This document shows, piece after piece, positions 23,627 through 35,600 of a DNA stretch of 64,000 bases (its first letter is position 1; every line of letters starts with the position of its first letter). The stretch comes from Ottelia alismoides (lineage: Eukaryota > Streptophyta > Magnoliopsida > Alismatales > Hydrocharitaceae): positions 893,501 to 957,500 of the forward strand of contig JAZKJV010010616.1 of assembly GCA_037367405.1 (NCBI GenBank), written 5' to 3'. The position numbers and the translations under genes were made by a program. The notes beneath the pieces were generated by a model. It made no database searches. It was not told the origin of the DNA and worked only from the letters and a program-made list of their open reading frames with translations.

Positions 23627-26600
23627 TGATAACCGCCCGAACGACTAAGGTAAAGGTAAAGAAATGGTCGTCGCGACCTCAGTCACTCGGGCTAAGTATA
23701 TCAAGAAAAATCAACCACTCAGAACATGTAAAACTAATCGAGCACAAAAGAGAGCGGTCCTGCTATGAGATTAACCTGGTATAGCACCCAGGGTCGAACA
23801 CAAGGAGCACAGATTGGCCTTGCGGCCTACGATGTAGTTAGAAATCCGAGAGAGTATTTTTTAGTGTTTTTATATTTTTTTAGGATTTTTGGAATATAAA
23901 GAAAACAGGAAAAGCACACAAACAATTAACTTGAACAATTTATTTAATGCATTAAAAAGCAAGCAAAAATTCAGACAAAAATATTTTTATGTGTTTTATA
24001 TTTTTTTATGTTTTTGGTGAATTTTTGAGATTTTTCTGATGTTTATTTTATTTCCTAAAAATCAAACAGTGCGAAAAGCAAGGGGTACTGTCCAGCCAGA
24101 CCCAAAACCCAAAGATAAAATATCTAAGGATCTCAAAGGGACCTGGAGGTAATTTTCCTGTATACTAGAGAAAACAAGGAAAATTTGAGCACCAAAATTA
24201 TTGTTTTTGAGTTTTTAAATTATTTATTATGATTTTTAGGAGTTTTGAGGTGTTTTTAAGTTTTTAGGGTTTTTACTCAATGAAAAATAGCCAAAATTGG
24301 CTAGAAAATCAAGGAACACAAAATAAACAGTAACTAATTTTTATGGAATTTTTAAAGGGTTTTGATATTTTTTTGGGGTTTTTGACTCTAAACAGTAGCA
24401 AAAATAAGGGTTTTTGAATTTTTAAAAATAGCAAATGAAATCAAAAATGTCCTCAAAAATTCATAAAAATTCTACACCATGGAAGGAGCCATGGGTCAAA
24501 GTTTCATCGAATTTGGAGGTGATTTGATATTTTATTCAAAAATAAAGGAGGGGCACTGTGCACAAGGACCAAAGTGCAAATACCCAACGTTCTGGGGGGT
24601 CTGGTGCAAAATACCCAGCAAAACACGTGCCAAGCACGTGCCTGGGGCACTCAAGGACCCAAATGTAAGAAAAATAAGTTCCGAGGGCTTATAGGTAACA
24701 AGTACAAAAAGTCCAGGGGCTTATCTGCAAAATACCCAAAATAAAACACACATGTGGAAATAAATCACGCACAGGGGTATAAATGCAAATAAGTAAAAGA
24801 TTTCATTCACTAAAGAACATCCAGAACTACAGGGGTCTCTATTGCAAATAAACCAAAATATCACGTGTCGATGCACGTGTCCACAACTCGCAGGGGTATA
24901 AATGCAAATACGAGAAAGTACGAGGTTTAATATGCAAATATCCCAACGTAAATAAAATTCCTAAAATATTTACAGGACTGAAAGCAAACACATAAACTAC
25001 GAGGGGGCCTAAGGTAATTTACCCCTTTATTAAGTCGAACCGATGGATGAACGCCACGTGGATAAATGGACGGCTGAGAAGGGGGTGGCGCCCAGGGCTC
25101 CGGTCCTAGACTGTGATCCGACGGTCCAGGTGCTGCCACGTTGCAGATCGAACGGTGGACGGACGACGAGGCTGAGCTGCGCTGGATCGACGGTGGAGAT
25201 CGACCCTCGAATGGATCTGACGGTTGACGCTGCTCCTCAAATGGACGAACGTGATTGGATCTGGAGCTCGGGGGTCAATCGGACGGCGGAGGAGGATGGT
25301 GGACGAACAGGGCTCCGGCGAACTTCGCCGGACTCGTGGCGGCGCTGGTCTCCTTGTGGACGCTCGCTGAAGGTTGGAGAAGGAAGCTGCGAGCCCTCCG
25401 CGTCTAATGGAGCCCTCCGATGGCCCAACCGATCCTCGGGGAGGTCCGGCGAGGTCGGCGGAGGTGGAGCAGCTGGACCAAGTGGTCCAAGCCCTCAGAT
25501 GGGCTTGGATAGACCTGCAAAGTATCCCAGCAAACTCGTGGGTCGAGGGCAAAGTGCCTCGACCCTGTTAGGCGTGGTGAAGGTGATCGGGGAGGCGAAA
25601 TGAGCAAGCTCCGGCGAGGCGATGGACGGAGGAGCTTGAATCCCAGCTCCTGTGCGAGCTGGGTTCGGCGAAGGGGTGAAGAAGATGCGGAGAGGTCTGG
25701 CGAAGACGATGGTCGGGTCGGAATGACAAATGGGGTATCGGAGGTGGCTGGCGACGGCGGTGGAGCTACGCTAACAGTAAACTAAAAATCGATATTTACG
25801 CTAAACTATGGCCTAAAGGATCTACCTGGGTGGTGCGGAAGACTGTGCTGGAGCTTAGCTAGCTCCCGGTCGTAGCCTCGAAGGGCGTCAAGGCCTGAGG
25901 CTCGAGCTCCTGCAAGAGGCGGAGCACGGCGGCGCGAAGCTGCCGGATCGATGGTCGGGGCACCCTCTCCTCACTGCAACAGGGGCAAACGCGAGCTGTC
26001 ACCTCGGTGATTGCTCTGGAGGTCACGGGAATGAAAGTGGCTAGCCAAAGATGAGGCGCGGAGGCGGCGGAGGTCGGGATATATATGGAGAGAGGGCCGA
26101 TTAGGGTTGAGTGGAGGCAGCTATGGAAGGCGTGGATGCCACGGCGAAGGATCTGGCGAGGATGTCGGATGAACGGCGAAGAATCCGGGCGCGGGGTTCG
26201 CGGGGGCGACAGGCTGGAGACGCGTGGAGAAATCGACGAAGTCGGGTCGGGCGCGAGTCGACGCAAAAGGAAAGAGTCCGCGGGGGAGTTGACCGGGGTC
26301 AACAATCCCCCGTGGACCAATCAGGAGCTGCCACGTTTTTATTTTTTTTGTTTATTTAATTTAAGGTAGAAAAAGGCCGAATTAAGAAAAACTCAAAACA
26401 TGAAATATTTTTCTTTTATTTTTTTCTATTTTTTGGTGATTTTTAATTAATTTTTGGAAATAAAAATAGGGTAGCTATATATATATAGGTATATGTACAC
26501 TATATAGATTTTAATTTTTGATTTTTTATTTGTTATTTTTATGTATTTTTATGCCCATTTTATATTTTATTTATTTACATCATAAAATAAAGAACAAAAT

Positions 26601-27242
26601 GGTATTTTTATTTTATTTTAATTATTTATACACAAGGGTGAAATAAATAGTTGTATACATTTATATACATGGTATCTATACAACGTATTTTTGTATTTGT
26701 AATTTTTATTTGATTTTTGTTGTGTTTCTTTTTATTTGCTTTATTTACAAAATATACCATAGAATATTCACGAAAAGTTTTGAAAATAAATACATTTATT
26801 TATAGGGTTAAATAAATAAAGGATGATGGTCTATGTACATGGTGAAAGGGCATTTTTGGAATTTTGATTTTTAAATTTTTATTTTGTTTTTAATAGTTTC
26901 TAAATATATACAAGCATATTTTTGGGTGAGGAAAATATAATTTTATTTATTTACAAAAGTATGTACACATGAGCTCCTATCTCCCTCTACTTTGGCTTTT
27001 ATGCAGTCAGGCCCATGCTGAGCCCTCCCTTGGGTTAGGTTGCTCAATATTTATTCTAAATATTTCCCTCTTTTTCTTTTTACTCTTTATTCTTTTATTT
27101 TTGCACAAAAACATGCTAATTATATCTTTTTACACAATGCATGCTTTTGGTAATTATTTGTATTTACACATATTTACATGTATTTGCAAAGGTTTTTGTA
27201 GCTAAAATAGAAGAATAAAGAGTGATGAATGGGTATTCATCA
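23627..27242 (-). repeat. 5' LTR of the inner element
   Basis: It is 3616 bp, about 99 percent identical to 9833-13449, and ends beside the CTTAG duplication. This copy would drive transcription towards lower coordinates. A GC-rich island (about 25040-26335) contains the TATA box. The 153-codon minus-strand frame at 25859-26320 covers the probable start region and has no known domain; I treat it as chance. Confidence 0.95.
26079..26086 (-). promoter_or_regulatory. TATA box of the inner 5' LTR
   Basis: In element sense ATATATAT lies between CTCTCTCC and a GC-rich stretch, about 1.16 kb into the LTR. It is the only clear TATA-like site in the GC-rich island and is kept in the 3' LTR at 12287-12294. 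The transcription start is inferred to be 25-35 bases below it. Confidence 0.55.
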
Positions 27243-27247
27243 CTTAG

Positions 27248-27941
27248 TCTCAGAACCCCCGCACCGCGAGAGCCCTCCATACAGCGCGTGCAGGACCCAC
27301 CTTGGTGGGCACTGAGGAGGCTCCAAGACCGGACACTTCAGTTCCATTCTAGGTCATTAGCATCGGTTCTTCACGCTAATAGCAATTTCTAAACTTAGGG
27401 CGATTTCATGGGCTTGCATTTGCATATAGATAGGTTTCAATTCTGCTGAGCATCCTTGCATGTAGAGTGCTGGAGGCAAGGTGAGCATTTACGCTTTAAC
27501 ATACATCATCGTTTTGCCACTTGCATTGCTTTTCCGACTCTCCCTCTGATTTTGATCACCTAGGTGCTAAGTGAATTTGATTCCCCGATAGGCTCGTGCA
27601 TTTCTCACTAAAAATACAAAAAAAGTGATAACCAATAAAATTGGGACTGCTAATATTACTTGACCCTAAAATCCACCAAAAAGAAAAAAAAATCTATATT
27701 GGGGCGAGTAATCCCCTCATTGTCTTTGCTTTTACTTGCTCGCACACACACTAAGGATAGTGCCCAAAACCCATCTCATCCCCCTAAGTGTTTGTGCAAT
27801 TCTTTGACTTCTCACCTAACTCTAAAATAGACAAGATAAAAGACCGCATTTGTGGTCTTCACCGAGTTGAGTAGGAGAATTGAGGGTTTGTAATTGTGTG
27901 AGTTTGCTTGTGATTGTTTGTGTGCTTACTAGATCATCCCT
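27248..27941 (+). other. Outer element leader, second part
   Basis: This resumes the leader cut by the inner element. It has a GC-rich start (27255-27350) and then AT-rich sequence with no convincing frame and no capsid-like domain. It ends before the first possible starts at 27942 and 28018. Confidence 0.65.
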
Positions 27942-28017
27942 GTGCATTTGCGCCTTCTTCTTTACTCTCTTGACTTGACCTTCGTGATCTCCCAACTATC
28001 ATCCCTTTTGTTTCAAG

Positions 28018-28457
28018 ATGGACCTCCGGAGCGTCTTTTATCTGGACTTTGCAGATCCTTCGTTCACTCCAGCCGATCCATTCCTTTTTTCCAGGAGGAC
28101 TTTGCTCCTGACTTTTGTACATATCCGCCTCAACCGCAGTATCAGGACTCAGATTTCTACCCACCTCCACCTTCACCTGTATATTACCCACCTCCACCTT
28201 CACATCCACCCGAGTCAGACCTGTTGGAGTCACCTCCCTCGATCTCCATGAGTGTTGTCTTGAACCGGATCATAGAGCACATTAATTCGATGAATGATGA
28301 TCTTGCTGTCTTGAGGAAAAACCATATCATTGCTCCATTCGTCGAGGTTACAGATTTCCTTGTGGGTGATAATGGGAGCTTGCAATCGCCAAAAATACAA
28401 AAAATGAGAACTTTTTTAAAAAACAAAAAGACTTCGGGAGACACTTGGTTGATTTAG
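28018..28457 (+). pseudogene. Short proline-rich first frame of the outer element
   Basis: I do not recognise a known domain. The start at 28018 (MDLRSVFYLDFADPSF) is in a different frame from the rest; a one-base indel in the T run at 28085-28090 joins it to FFQEDFAPDFCTYPP. An alternative frame is open from 27942. The middle is rich in Pro and Tyr (YPPPPSPVYYPPPPS), followed by a helix-like segment (SVVLNRIIEHINSMNDDLAVL, seen at about 28248-28310) that might form a coiled coil. The frame stops at 28455-28457 and overlaps the protease frame, which is in -1. By position it takes the place of gag, but no Gag core is visible. Confidence 0.6.
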
Positions 28458-30004
28458 AATGTGAGGAAAGTGCCCATTTTCCAGATCATTTACGTACACA
28501 TCCATTCACATCTTGTCCCACCTTTGACCCCGAGGATGCCGCTGTACAGACTGCTATTGGCATGCCTCGTGTATATGCTGATTCTGACTTCCTCCCTTGT
28601 ATGGAGGAGGTCCAAAAATTCAAAAAATTGTTGACTAAACCTGAAGTGGTGGCCACTATTCATGAGATCATCCGTGCTCCACTTCAGCAGGCCATGACCC
28701 AATTATCTGCTCCTCTTCCCAAGAAGAGAAAGTGGAGGAGCAGATCTGAGCAGCATATTCAGACCATGGCCACTGCCCACGCCATCACACACCGTCCCAT
28801 TTCTCGGAAGAAGAACACAACTACCCCTTTCATCACTTGCACCATCTCTGACCATACTTGTGATCACACTCTCCTAGACGGCGGTGCTTCGATTAGCATA
28901 TTACCCTTCTCGTTGGTATAGTCTCTTCACTTAGGGCCTCTAAAGAAAACCAGGATGATCATTCACTTTGCTGATGGGTCTATCAAGAGGCTGAAGGGTA
29001 TCCTTGAAAATGTCGTCATTTCGATTCGGGGCATGAGCTACAATGTTGATTTTGTCGTATTGCCCATGCAGACCTCCGCAGGGGAGCCCTGTCCAATCAT
29101 CCTAGGTCGACCATTCCTCGCCTTTGCGAGGGTCGTTATGGACTATGGATCAGGAGATATTCGCTTCCGTCCTGTTGACGAGAGTGAAGTGTTGACCACC
29201 GCACCCCCAGTTGACTAGAGACCTGCACCTAATGTGCCTTCATCGATTCTAGCTGACCCCAAGGCATGTGACCTATCTGACAATATTAGAGGAGTCTGCT
29301 TTACGACTGCTAATAAGACCCGAGAAATCCTCCAAAAGGGGGAAGACTCGGAAAGCACAAACCTCGAGGTTTCTCCTTCTGGTGTATGGCGATGTGTTGA
29401 TGAAATCCGCGGTATTTATGTGATTGATACCATATAGCGGAGGGCAGACTCCAAGACTAGACATGACAGACATGGTGTGACTACTTCCATTGACAAGTTG
29501 GTTCCTGGTCCCTCTAAAGTAATGATGATTGAGGCCGATTATGATCTTAACGATTATTTTCAGAAATTCGACCCGTTTGATGAAAAAGATGATGCGGTTG
29601 AGATTGTAGAGGATGAATAGAGTTTGACTACTTCCACAGATGAGTTCGTTCCGTTTGGTTTTGACCTGGATGACACCTCGTAGGACGACTCTGATTACAC
29701 TTCTTCCGATGAGGATGAGTTTGTCCCATTACATTTTGATATAAGCGGGACTCCCAAGGCCAGACCTAATTGTACTTCTTCCACTCGCCCGTCTGCGCCT
29801 TTTCACCATAGGACCACTAGGGGCAAACCTAGCCATACTACTTCCATTGAACAGTTCGTGCCTTTTCGATTTGACTCCACTGAGGGCCTTCACCCTGTCG
29901 ACCCTGATCGGCTTCCGTCCACTGTGGACCCCGATGTCGACTTGCACCACACCAGATCTATCCCTCAACGGTCCCGCAAGAAGGTTCGCTTTCTACCTTC
30001 TTGA
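28370..30004 (+). pseudogene. Retropepsin-like frame with acidic repeat tail, five TAG codons
   Basis: A single reading frame runs from 28370 to the TGA at 30002-30004, broken only by TAG at 28919, 29216, 29435, 29618 and 29681. The centre is an Athila-type protease: FITCTISDHTCDHTLLDGGASISILP, in which the catalytic Asp is kept within DGG (usual D-S/T/L-G), then MIIHFADGSIKR and CPIILGRPFLAFAR. It matches the inner pol protease over about 110 residues. After it come about 260 residues rich in Asp, Glu, Thr and Ser with degenerate TTS-x-(D/E)-x-FVPF units, ending in a basic stretch (RSIPQRSRKKVRF). RT, RNase H and integrase are absent. Whether the product ever acted is unknown. Confidence 0.75.
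28412..28424 (+). promoter_or_regulatory. Candidate double -1 frameshift site in the outer element
   Basis: TTTTTTAAAAAAC contains two slippery heptamers, T_TTT_TTA and A_AAA_AAC, both in phase with the first frame. A -1 slip enters the protease frame, and the first frame stops 31 bases later. An ordinary indel in the A/T run gives the same picture, and another indel (28085-28090) already exists upstream. Confidence 0.4.
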
Positions 30005-32664
30005 TCCCGTGTACATCCATCTCTGTTGTATATTCATTTGTTTCCCTCTGTCTATCTTTCGTCTTGCCCGTCCACTCATTCTCATGTTTTCCTTGCTTAG
30101 GACGTACTTTGTCCTAAGTATAGGGGGGTGGACGAGCCGAGTGTTCATTCATCATTCTGTCTCATCGTTCCTATTGTTGCCTATACTTAGGGCTTCTTTT
30201 ACCCTAAGTATAGGGGGATTGATGCGTACATTCCTCTCTATCTTCTTCCATTTGTATATTCTCTTTTCTTCTTTTCTTCTTTTCCTCTTCTATCTTCTTC
30301 ATCTACCGAAAAGGTTTTGCCCCTTTTTGTCAGACTTCTATACTTAGGACGTACTTTGTCCTAAGTATAGGGGGGCATGCACCTCGAGTATTTCTATTTC
30401 TATTCTTTGATCCTCTCCATTGTCTCCTCTTCTTGCCTATACTTAGGGATATCTAACCCTAAGTATAGAGGGAGACAGTCTCAGTACGATCTGTTCATTC
30501 CCACCCTTGACCGTCCATGCTTTGTACAATCTGCTATACTTAGGATTATTCGATCCTAAGTATAGGGGGGACGGTCGACTTCTCATTCTTTCATTCATCT
30601 CTTATTCATTTGTTCTTTAGACTTTTCTATACTCAGTACGAGTTATGTCTTCTCTTTTCTCTCCGATCTATGAAGATATAGCTCAAGCTAAAGTATAAGG
30701 GGGTCGTATATACTCCATATATACTTTAGCCATAACTCGGACTTTCGCATTTTTACTAATAATTATAGCTAATTATACTTATAAAATTCATTAAAACCTT
30801 AATAAAAAGATGTGATTATTCCTTAAATTCTTTGTGTATCTACTGATTAATAAATCAGGTGAAATATTTTTTGCAAAATGTTTGAAAAATAGTTTGAAAA
30901 TCCTTGTGAAAAATCTATTAAAAACTATTTGGAAAACATTTTATTACATGTTTTCAACCTTTGTAAAAACATTTTGTTTGAAAAATCCATTTTCTTTGTG
31001 TGAGATAAAAAGGTTTGAAAAATGATTTGCAAATGGTTTGAAAAATGATTGCAAAAATATGTAAAAAATCTATATATACTATTTGAAAAACCTTTGCAAA
31101 ATGATTTTCAAATGTTTGTACATGTTTGTAAAATTGTTTGTAAAAACTATTTTGGACTATAGTTTTCTAATAAGTTTGTAAAGCTTTTCAAATAATAAGT
31201 TTGAGGAATATATACATCACACCGAAAATCCATTATATATACATATTTATAAAATTGATCACTTACCCTTGTAAATTCTTAAAACCCACTTCTTGTGAAT
31301 ACGAGATGCATCCTCGTGTATATATTTGTACCTAGTTTTTGGACAAAACCTTTTGTTTTCAAAAATCCCAAAAACATTTACAAAATTAAAATACAAAAAC
31401 ATTTTAAAAATCTAAAAAATGCATATGCATCATCTTTTCAAAAATCCATAAAAAGTTGAAAATCTTTGAAAATTGCATCACAAAAATATTTTCTGCATAG
31501 CATTTGCATAGCATTCGTGTTTTTCGGATTGAGTTTGATAGTTGAACGAGTCTAAGTAAAATCCGAAGATTGGAGCTTGGTTGGACCTCAAATATACCTA
31601 ATTAACAGGAACCTTATAGGAGCTGGAATTGAGGTACTTCAGGTCTAGTTGACTTAATTCTTTGAGGATCATGAGACTTAGTTCAATGGATTCTTGACTG
31701 CCCAAGTAGAGTATTTCGGAGCACATGCACGACTCTTGTTGATAATTACCTAACTTGGACACCTGCACCTTTCACATGGCTCAACTCAGTTGGAGTGGTG
31801 AGGGGGTTGGATTTACTGGTATGAGACGCACACAGGTGGAAACACTTGTCCTCCTCTAAGGAGGGAAGTGCATCACAACCCACCCGGTGATGATGAGTTA
31901 CGAGGACAGGAGATTGTGGGTTGCAATAAAGCTTCAAAAGAGGGATAGTCTACTGGCTCAAGAGGAAAAACTCCCTATGTAAATGATGTTTTACATAGTA
32001 TTAAAAAAAGAGCAAAAAAAAAACTCCAAAAAAGTGGACATGCCTGTACAAAAATAAAAATGCCCGCCGGAGTGTACATATGTTGTATAGTCAACTAAGC
32101 AAGCTTGAGCTTCAAAGTCAAATTATGTGAGCCTGCAACTGGATGACTTGAATACTCTGGTCTTGCATCCTAGGATAGGTATCTACACTGGATATCGTCC
32201 ATTCTTCTCTTCACCCCCTCCTCTTGGGTTGGTTGCCACTTGAACTTAGAAGGGAATACCCTGCTCCTTGAGTAATGAGTTGTTGGATTGATGAATCATT
32301 GGGTTGTCATATTGGAGAAGCCAGTCTCTTTGTCATTCTAGTTGGGGAGAGCCACCATCACTTACACTGTACGAGTCAGATTCATAGTCGTAAGGGTTTG
32401 CGTATGAGTTGAAATATTTATGACCTGGCTATTGAGGAGACTTGAGTAGAGTTGTGGGATTCTCAGAGACTGTTGGATTTCAAATCCGGTTCGCGTTAAG
32501 GTTCCGCCTGCACTAAAATTCCCAAGGTCCGACTTAAGCTCCAAACTTTGATTTTGTGAAGACAAGTTTGATAATTAAACTTATTGCATCTTTCTTCTTT
32601 TTCTTTTCTTTGTTTTTCTTTTCTGCACTTATTGCATAAGTGTTTGCTAGGGACTAGCAAAGGC
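30005..32664 (+). other. 3' untranslated region of the outer element
   Basis: This is 2.7 kb after the last stop. It holds five hairpins (30096-30570), a pyrimidine-rich stretch (30225-30300), a conserved block with AGTATAAGGGGG (about 30690), AT-rich TTTGTAAAA-type sequence (30830-31480), and a part (31530-32660) related to the 3' region of the inner element on the opposite strand. No coding frame is supported. Confidence 0.75.
30096..30570 (+). repeat. Five-hairpin array with G-tailed arms (outer element)
   Basis: Stems are at 30096-30103/30111-30118, 30180-30192/30202-30214, 30338-30350/30358-30370, 30437-30448/30457-30468 and 30534-30546/30553-30565. Loops are 6-9 bases. The shared arm is CTATACTTAGG and its complement, with inner ends GAC/GTC, GG/CC or AT/AT changing together. 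Nearly every 3' arm runs on into GGGG or GGGGG. The element's own polypurine tract, AAGTATAGGGGA, is the same sequence. Confidence 0.88.
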
Positions 32665-32676
32665 AAGTATAGGGGA
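32665..32676 (+). promoter_or_regulatory. Polypurine tract of the outer element
   Basis: AAGTATAGGGGA directly precedes the 3' LTR start TGATGAATC. It equals the 3' arm of the hairpins at 30096-30570 apart from its last bases. Confidence 0.75.
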
Positions 32677-35600
32677 TGATGAATCTACATTTCATCATCT
32701 TTATTCTATCATTTTGGCTTAAAAACCCCAGTAAATGCATATAAATAGCGTTAATTCATGAATTTTAGCATTCATGCATCATTGTGTAAATATTGTATAA
32801 AATGTGGTTTTAAAAACCAAAATTATAGAATAAAGAAAAGAAAAGAAAAAGAATAAAATATTGCAGATATTTTATGACCCGAAACCCCGAGATCTAGGCA
32901 TCTTGATTACTAGGTCGACAAGGAATAAAGTAGGGGGAGATAAGGGCCAAAAACCACTAAAAATCCCTTTTATTTAATTCATTCTTTATTCATTTTGGGA
33001 CCTATTTTTGGTTTCACTTTTTATACCTCAAATAAAGAAACTTTGTACATGAAAGTTGTAGATAATGAAATAAATAAAAATACAAAATTAATTTCACTCA
33101 AAAATAATGTACAGATAAAAAGTTATGATCTGAACAAGATTCCAGAATCTCAACTTCCCAAACTCGTATCTCTCAAATAAAAACTCAAAATGTACCAAAC
33201 TCACCTTTAATTGTATATAATTTCTCATAAGCTATTTAATGAAGGTGGTTTCGCATTTGGCGGAGCTACGGTTTGAAAGTTGACTTTTGGACCCCTATTT
33301 TATACTTGTACAGATTAAAATAATCATTTTATTTATTATTCTTTATTTTTATATTTTTTCATAATTTTGTAAATATTATTTATAATATATATATGTATAT
33401 TAAAATCAGAATAAAACTCAAAGAAAACGCAGAATAAAATACTTCTATATAACATACCTAGGTATAATACCTATATATATACCTACGTAATTAATACTTC
33501 TATTTTATTAATTGTATATAACACTTCAGAAAAATAAAATAAAAATATATTTAAGTGTGTAAAATTATTTTGTAAATTTATAAAATAATAAACAAAACAA
33601 ATAAAATTAAATACACAACATAAAAATAAATTATTAAAATATACACATACATATAACTATATAGGCTTAAAAAGGTAACTTGTAATTATAAACCTCATAA
33701 AAATAATTGAAAATCACTATAAAATACATTATAAAATAACAAACATTTTTTATTCAATGACCTAAAATCAATAAAATCATTTAGTACTTTTAACCTAATT
33801 TACAAAATATTTTCTAGAGGTTTTTCCTTGTTGGTCCACGTGGACCAACTAGGTGAGTCTGACAGTTGACTCCCCCCTTTGAGTTGTGTCAGACTGCGTT
33901 TTTTGACCGTTTTCTCGCATTTTTCGAGGACATTATTTGCATCTTTTGGTGTCGATGTCTTCATGACTTTTGCTCCTTGTAGATTGGGCATACTCGCCCA
34001 ATGATGTTTTCGGGGATTGCATCAACGCTGCATCTGATAAACCTCGTTCTTGTAGCCCTCGCCACCACCTATTCAAAATGACCCCATCCCCTTCCATTGA
34101 TCTTTGAACCGCATTAAGGCAAGCTTAGACATCCGAGTTGTTGATGAGGGATCCCTGGTGACAGAGGGTCGATCCCAGCACCTCATTGAGGTATGGTGGA
34201 GCCCTGAGACGCGTCTCCACCCCAATCCACCTGGCCGTGAGGTCTATCTCGGGTTTTCAAACCTCGAGGTTTGCACGTTATTTTGTTTTTATTACGCATT
34301 TTTATTCACTGTAGTCATAGAATCGTTCAGCCACCTCCATTTCGCCTGAAAATCATCTATTCGTTGTTGCCACCTCACCGGAGCTAGCTCCGGTGAGCCC
34401 CTCCCCTTTCACTCTCCGCCTTCTCTAGCTGCTAGGTGGGGCGAGGCACTTTGCCCTCGCCCCCCCTGACCATTTTTGCAGGTCGTAGGAGCCCACAGAC
34501 CCCCCTTGGGTTGGTCGATTTTGGAGGAAAAGAGGTACCTAGAACCCATCTCGGTCTTTGACTCCGTTGCAGAGCACCAGCGCTCTTCGAGCCTTTTTTT
34601 TCTCTGCTGGTGGGTCGGAGAAGCTTCCAAGAGTCGAAGGAGACTTTCTGCGGTGAGGACGGTGGTCGGAGCAGCGCCCTAGCATCGCTTGAAGCTCGTC
34701 GGTTGTCGTGTTCTTCCCTGTTCTTGCAGGCAGGTCCGGGGCCGTCCAATCGAGCTCCACCCCCAGATCTCCCAGCTATCGTCGGATCATCATTGCCCCA
34801 TTTAATCCGAGCCATTGGAGCGAAGGGGTATCGGATGCTCAAAGCCCGACACGTGTGTAAGTGAAGTATCTCAAGCTGTCCGATCTTCGTAGGTCTAAGA
34901 ATTTTGCACGCTGAACCCGACCTTTTTTTATTTAGTAATTATTACTTAAACCTTCAGCGTCAGTTTTAAATATTGTGTAATATTTGCACATTGGCCCCTG
35001 GGTTGTTTCATATCCCTTTTTGGTCCCTGCCAGGTCACGTGCGATAAGTACTGACTTGGCAATTTTGCAGGATCAACCCGGAGCATTTTCATATTCATTT
35101 TTAGTACCAAAACGTTTATTTGCAGTACTATACTTTTTGGAAATTTACAGTTAAGCCCCCGGTCTGTTGGTAAATTGCTTATGGGTCCTTGACTGGTCAG
35201 GTGTTCACGCACATATACCTGGGCATTTTGCAGAATAGCCCTTGTGACTTTATTAATTTGCATTCAATCCAGTAACCTTTTGTATTAGTTATAAAATCTT
35301 ATGGAAAATTGCACTATGGCCCTTAGATGTTTGCTTATTTACATATATGCCTTTCTAGTAGTGTAGTTCCTCTTTGTTGCCTTTATTTATTTCATGCATC
35401 CATAAATTACTAAAAAATTAATAAAAATTACCTTAGGTTACTATTTCATCATATTATCATGCCATATATTTATTGCATTTTAATATTTCTAAAAATTCAA
35501 GAACAAGCATTTTCAGTACTATTTGCATTTGAAAATCCATAAAAATTAGTAAAAGTTTTTGAAAATATCCAAAAAATTATATTTTGTGTGTCTTAACATC

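Larger units (their letters stand above)
9833..27242 (-). mobile_element. Inner, young, nearly complete Athila-clade retrotransposon
   Basis: This 17,410-bp minus-strand element has LTRs 23627-27242 (5') and 9833-13449 (3'). A perfect CTTAG duplication flanks it (9828-9832 and 27243-27247), and it has an exact tRNA-Asp PBS. By eye the LTRs differ at about 29 single bases plus 4 small indels, roughly 0.8 percent, so the insertion is recent. Internal order on the minus strand is PBS, 1.2-kb leader, gag, pol (protease, RT, RNase H, integrase), 2-kb 3' region with hairpins, polypurine tract. No envelope-like frame follows pol. The FMDDF RT motif, the HPGFRWGN gag motif and the Asp PBS point to the Athila clade. 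Four TAG codons interrupt the proteins, so this copy is probably defective unless they are read through. Confidence 0.95.

Noticed and set aside
25859..26320. 153-codon minus-strand frame present in both inner LTRs (12067-12528 as well)
   Set aside because: Present in both only because the LTRs are nearly identical. It spans the TATA box and has no recognisable domain.
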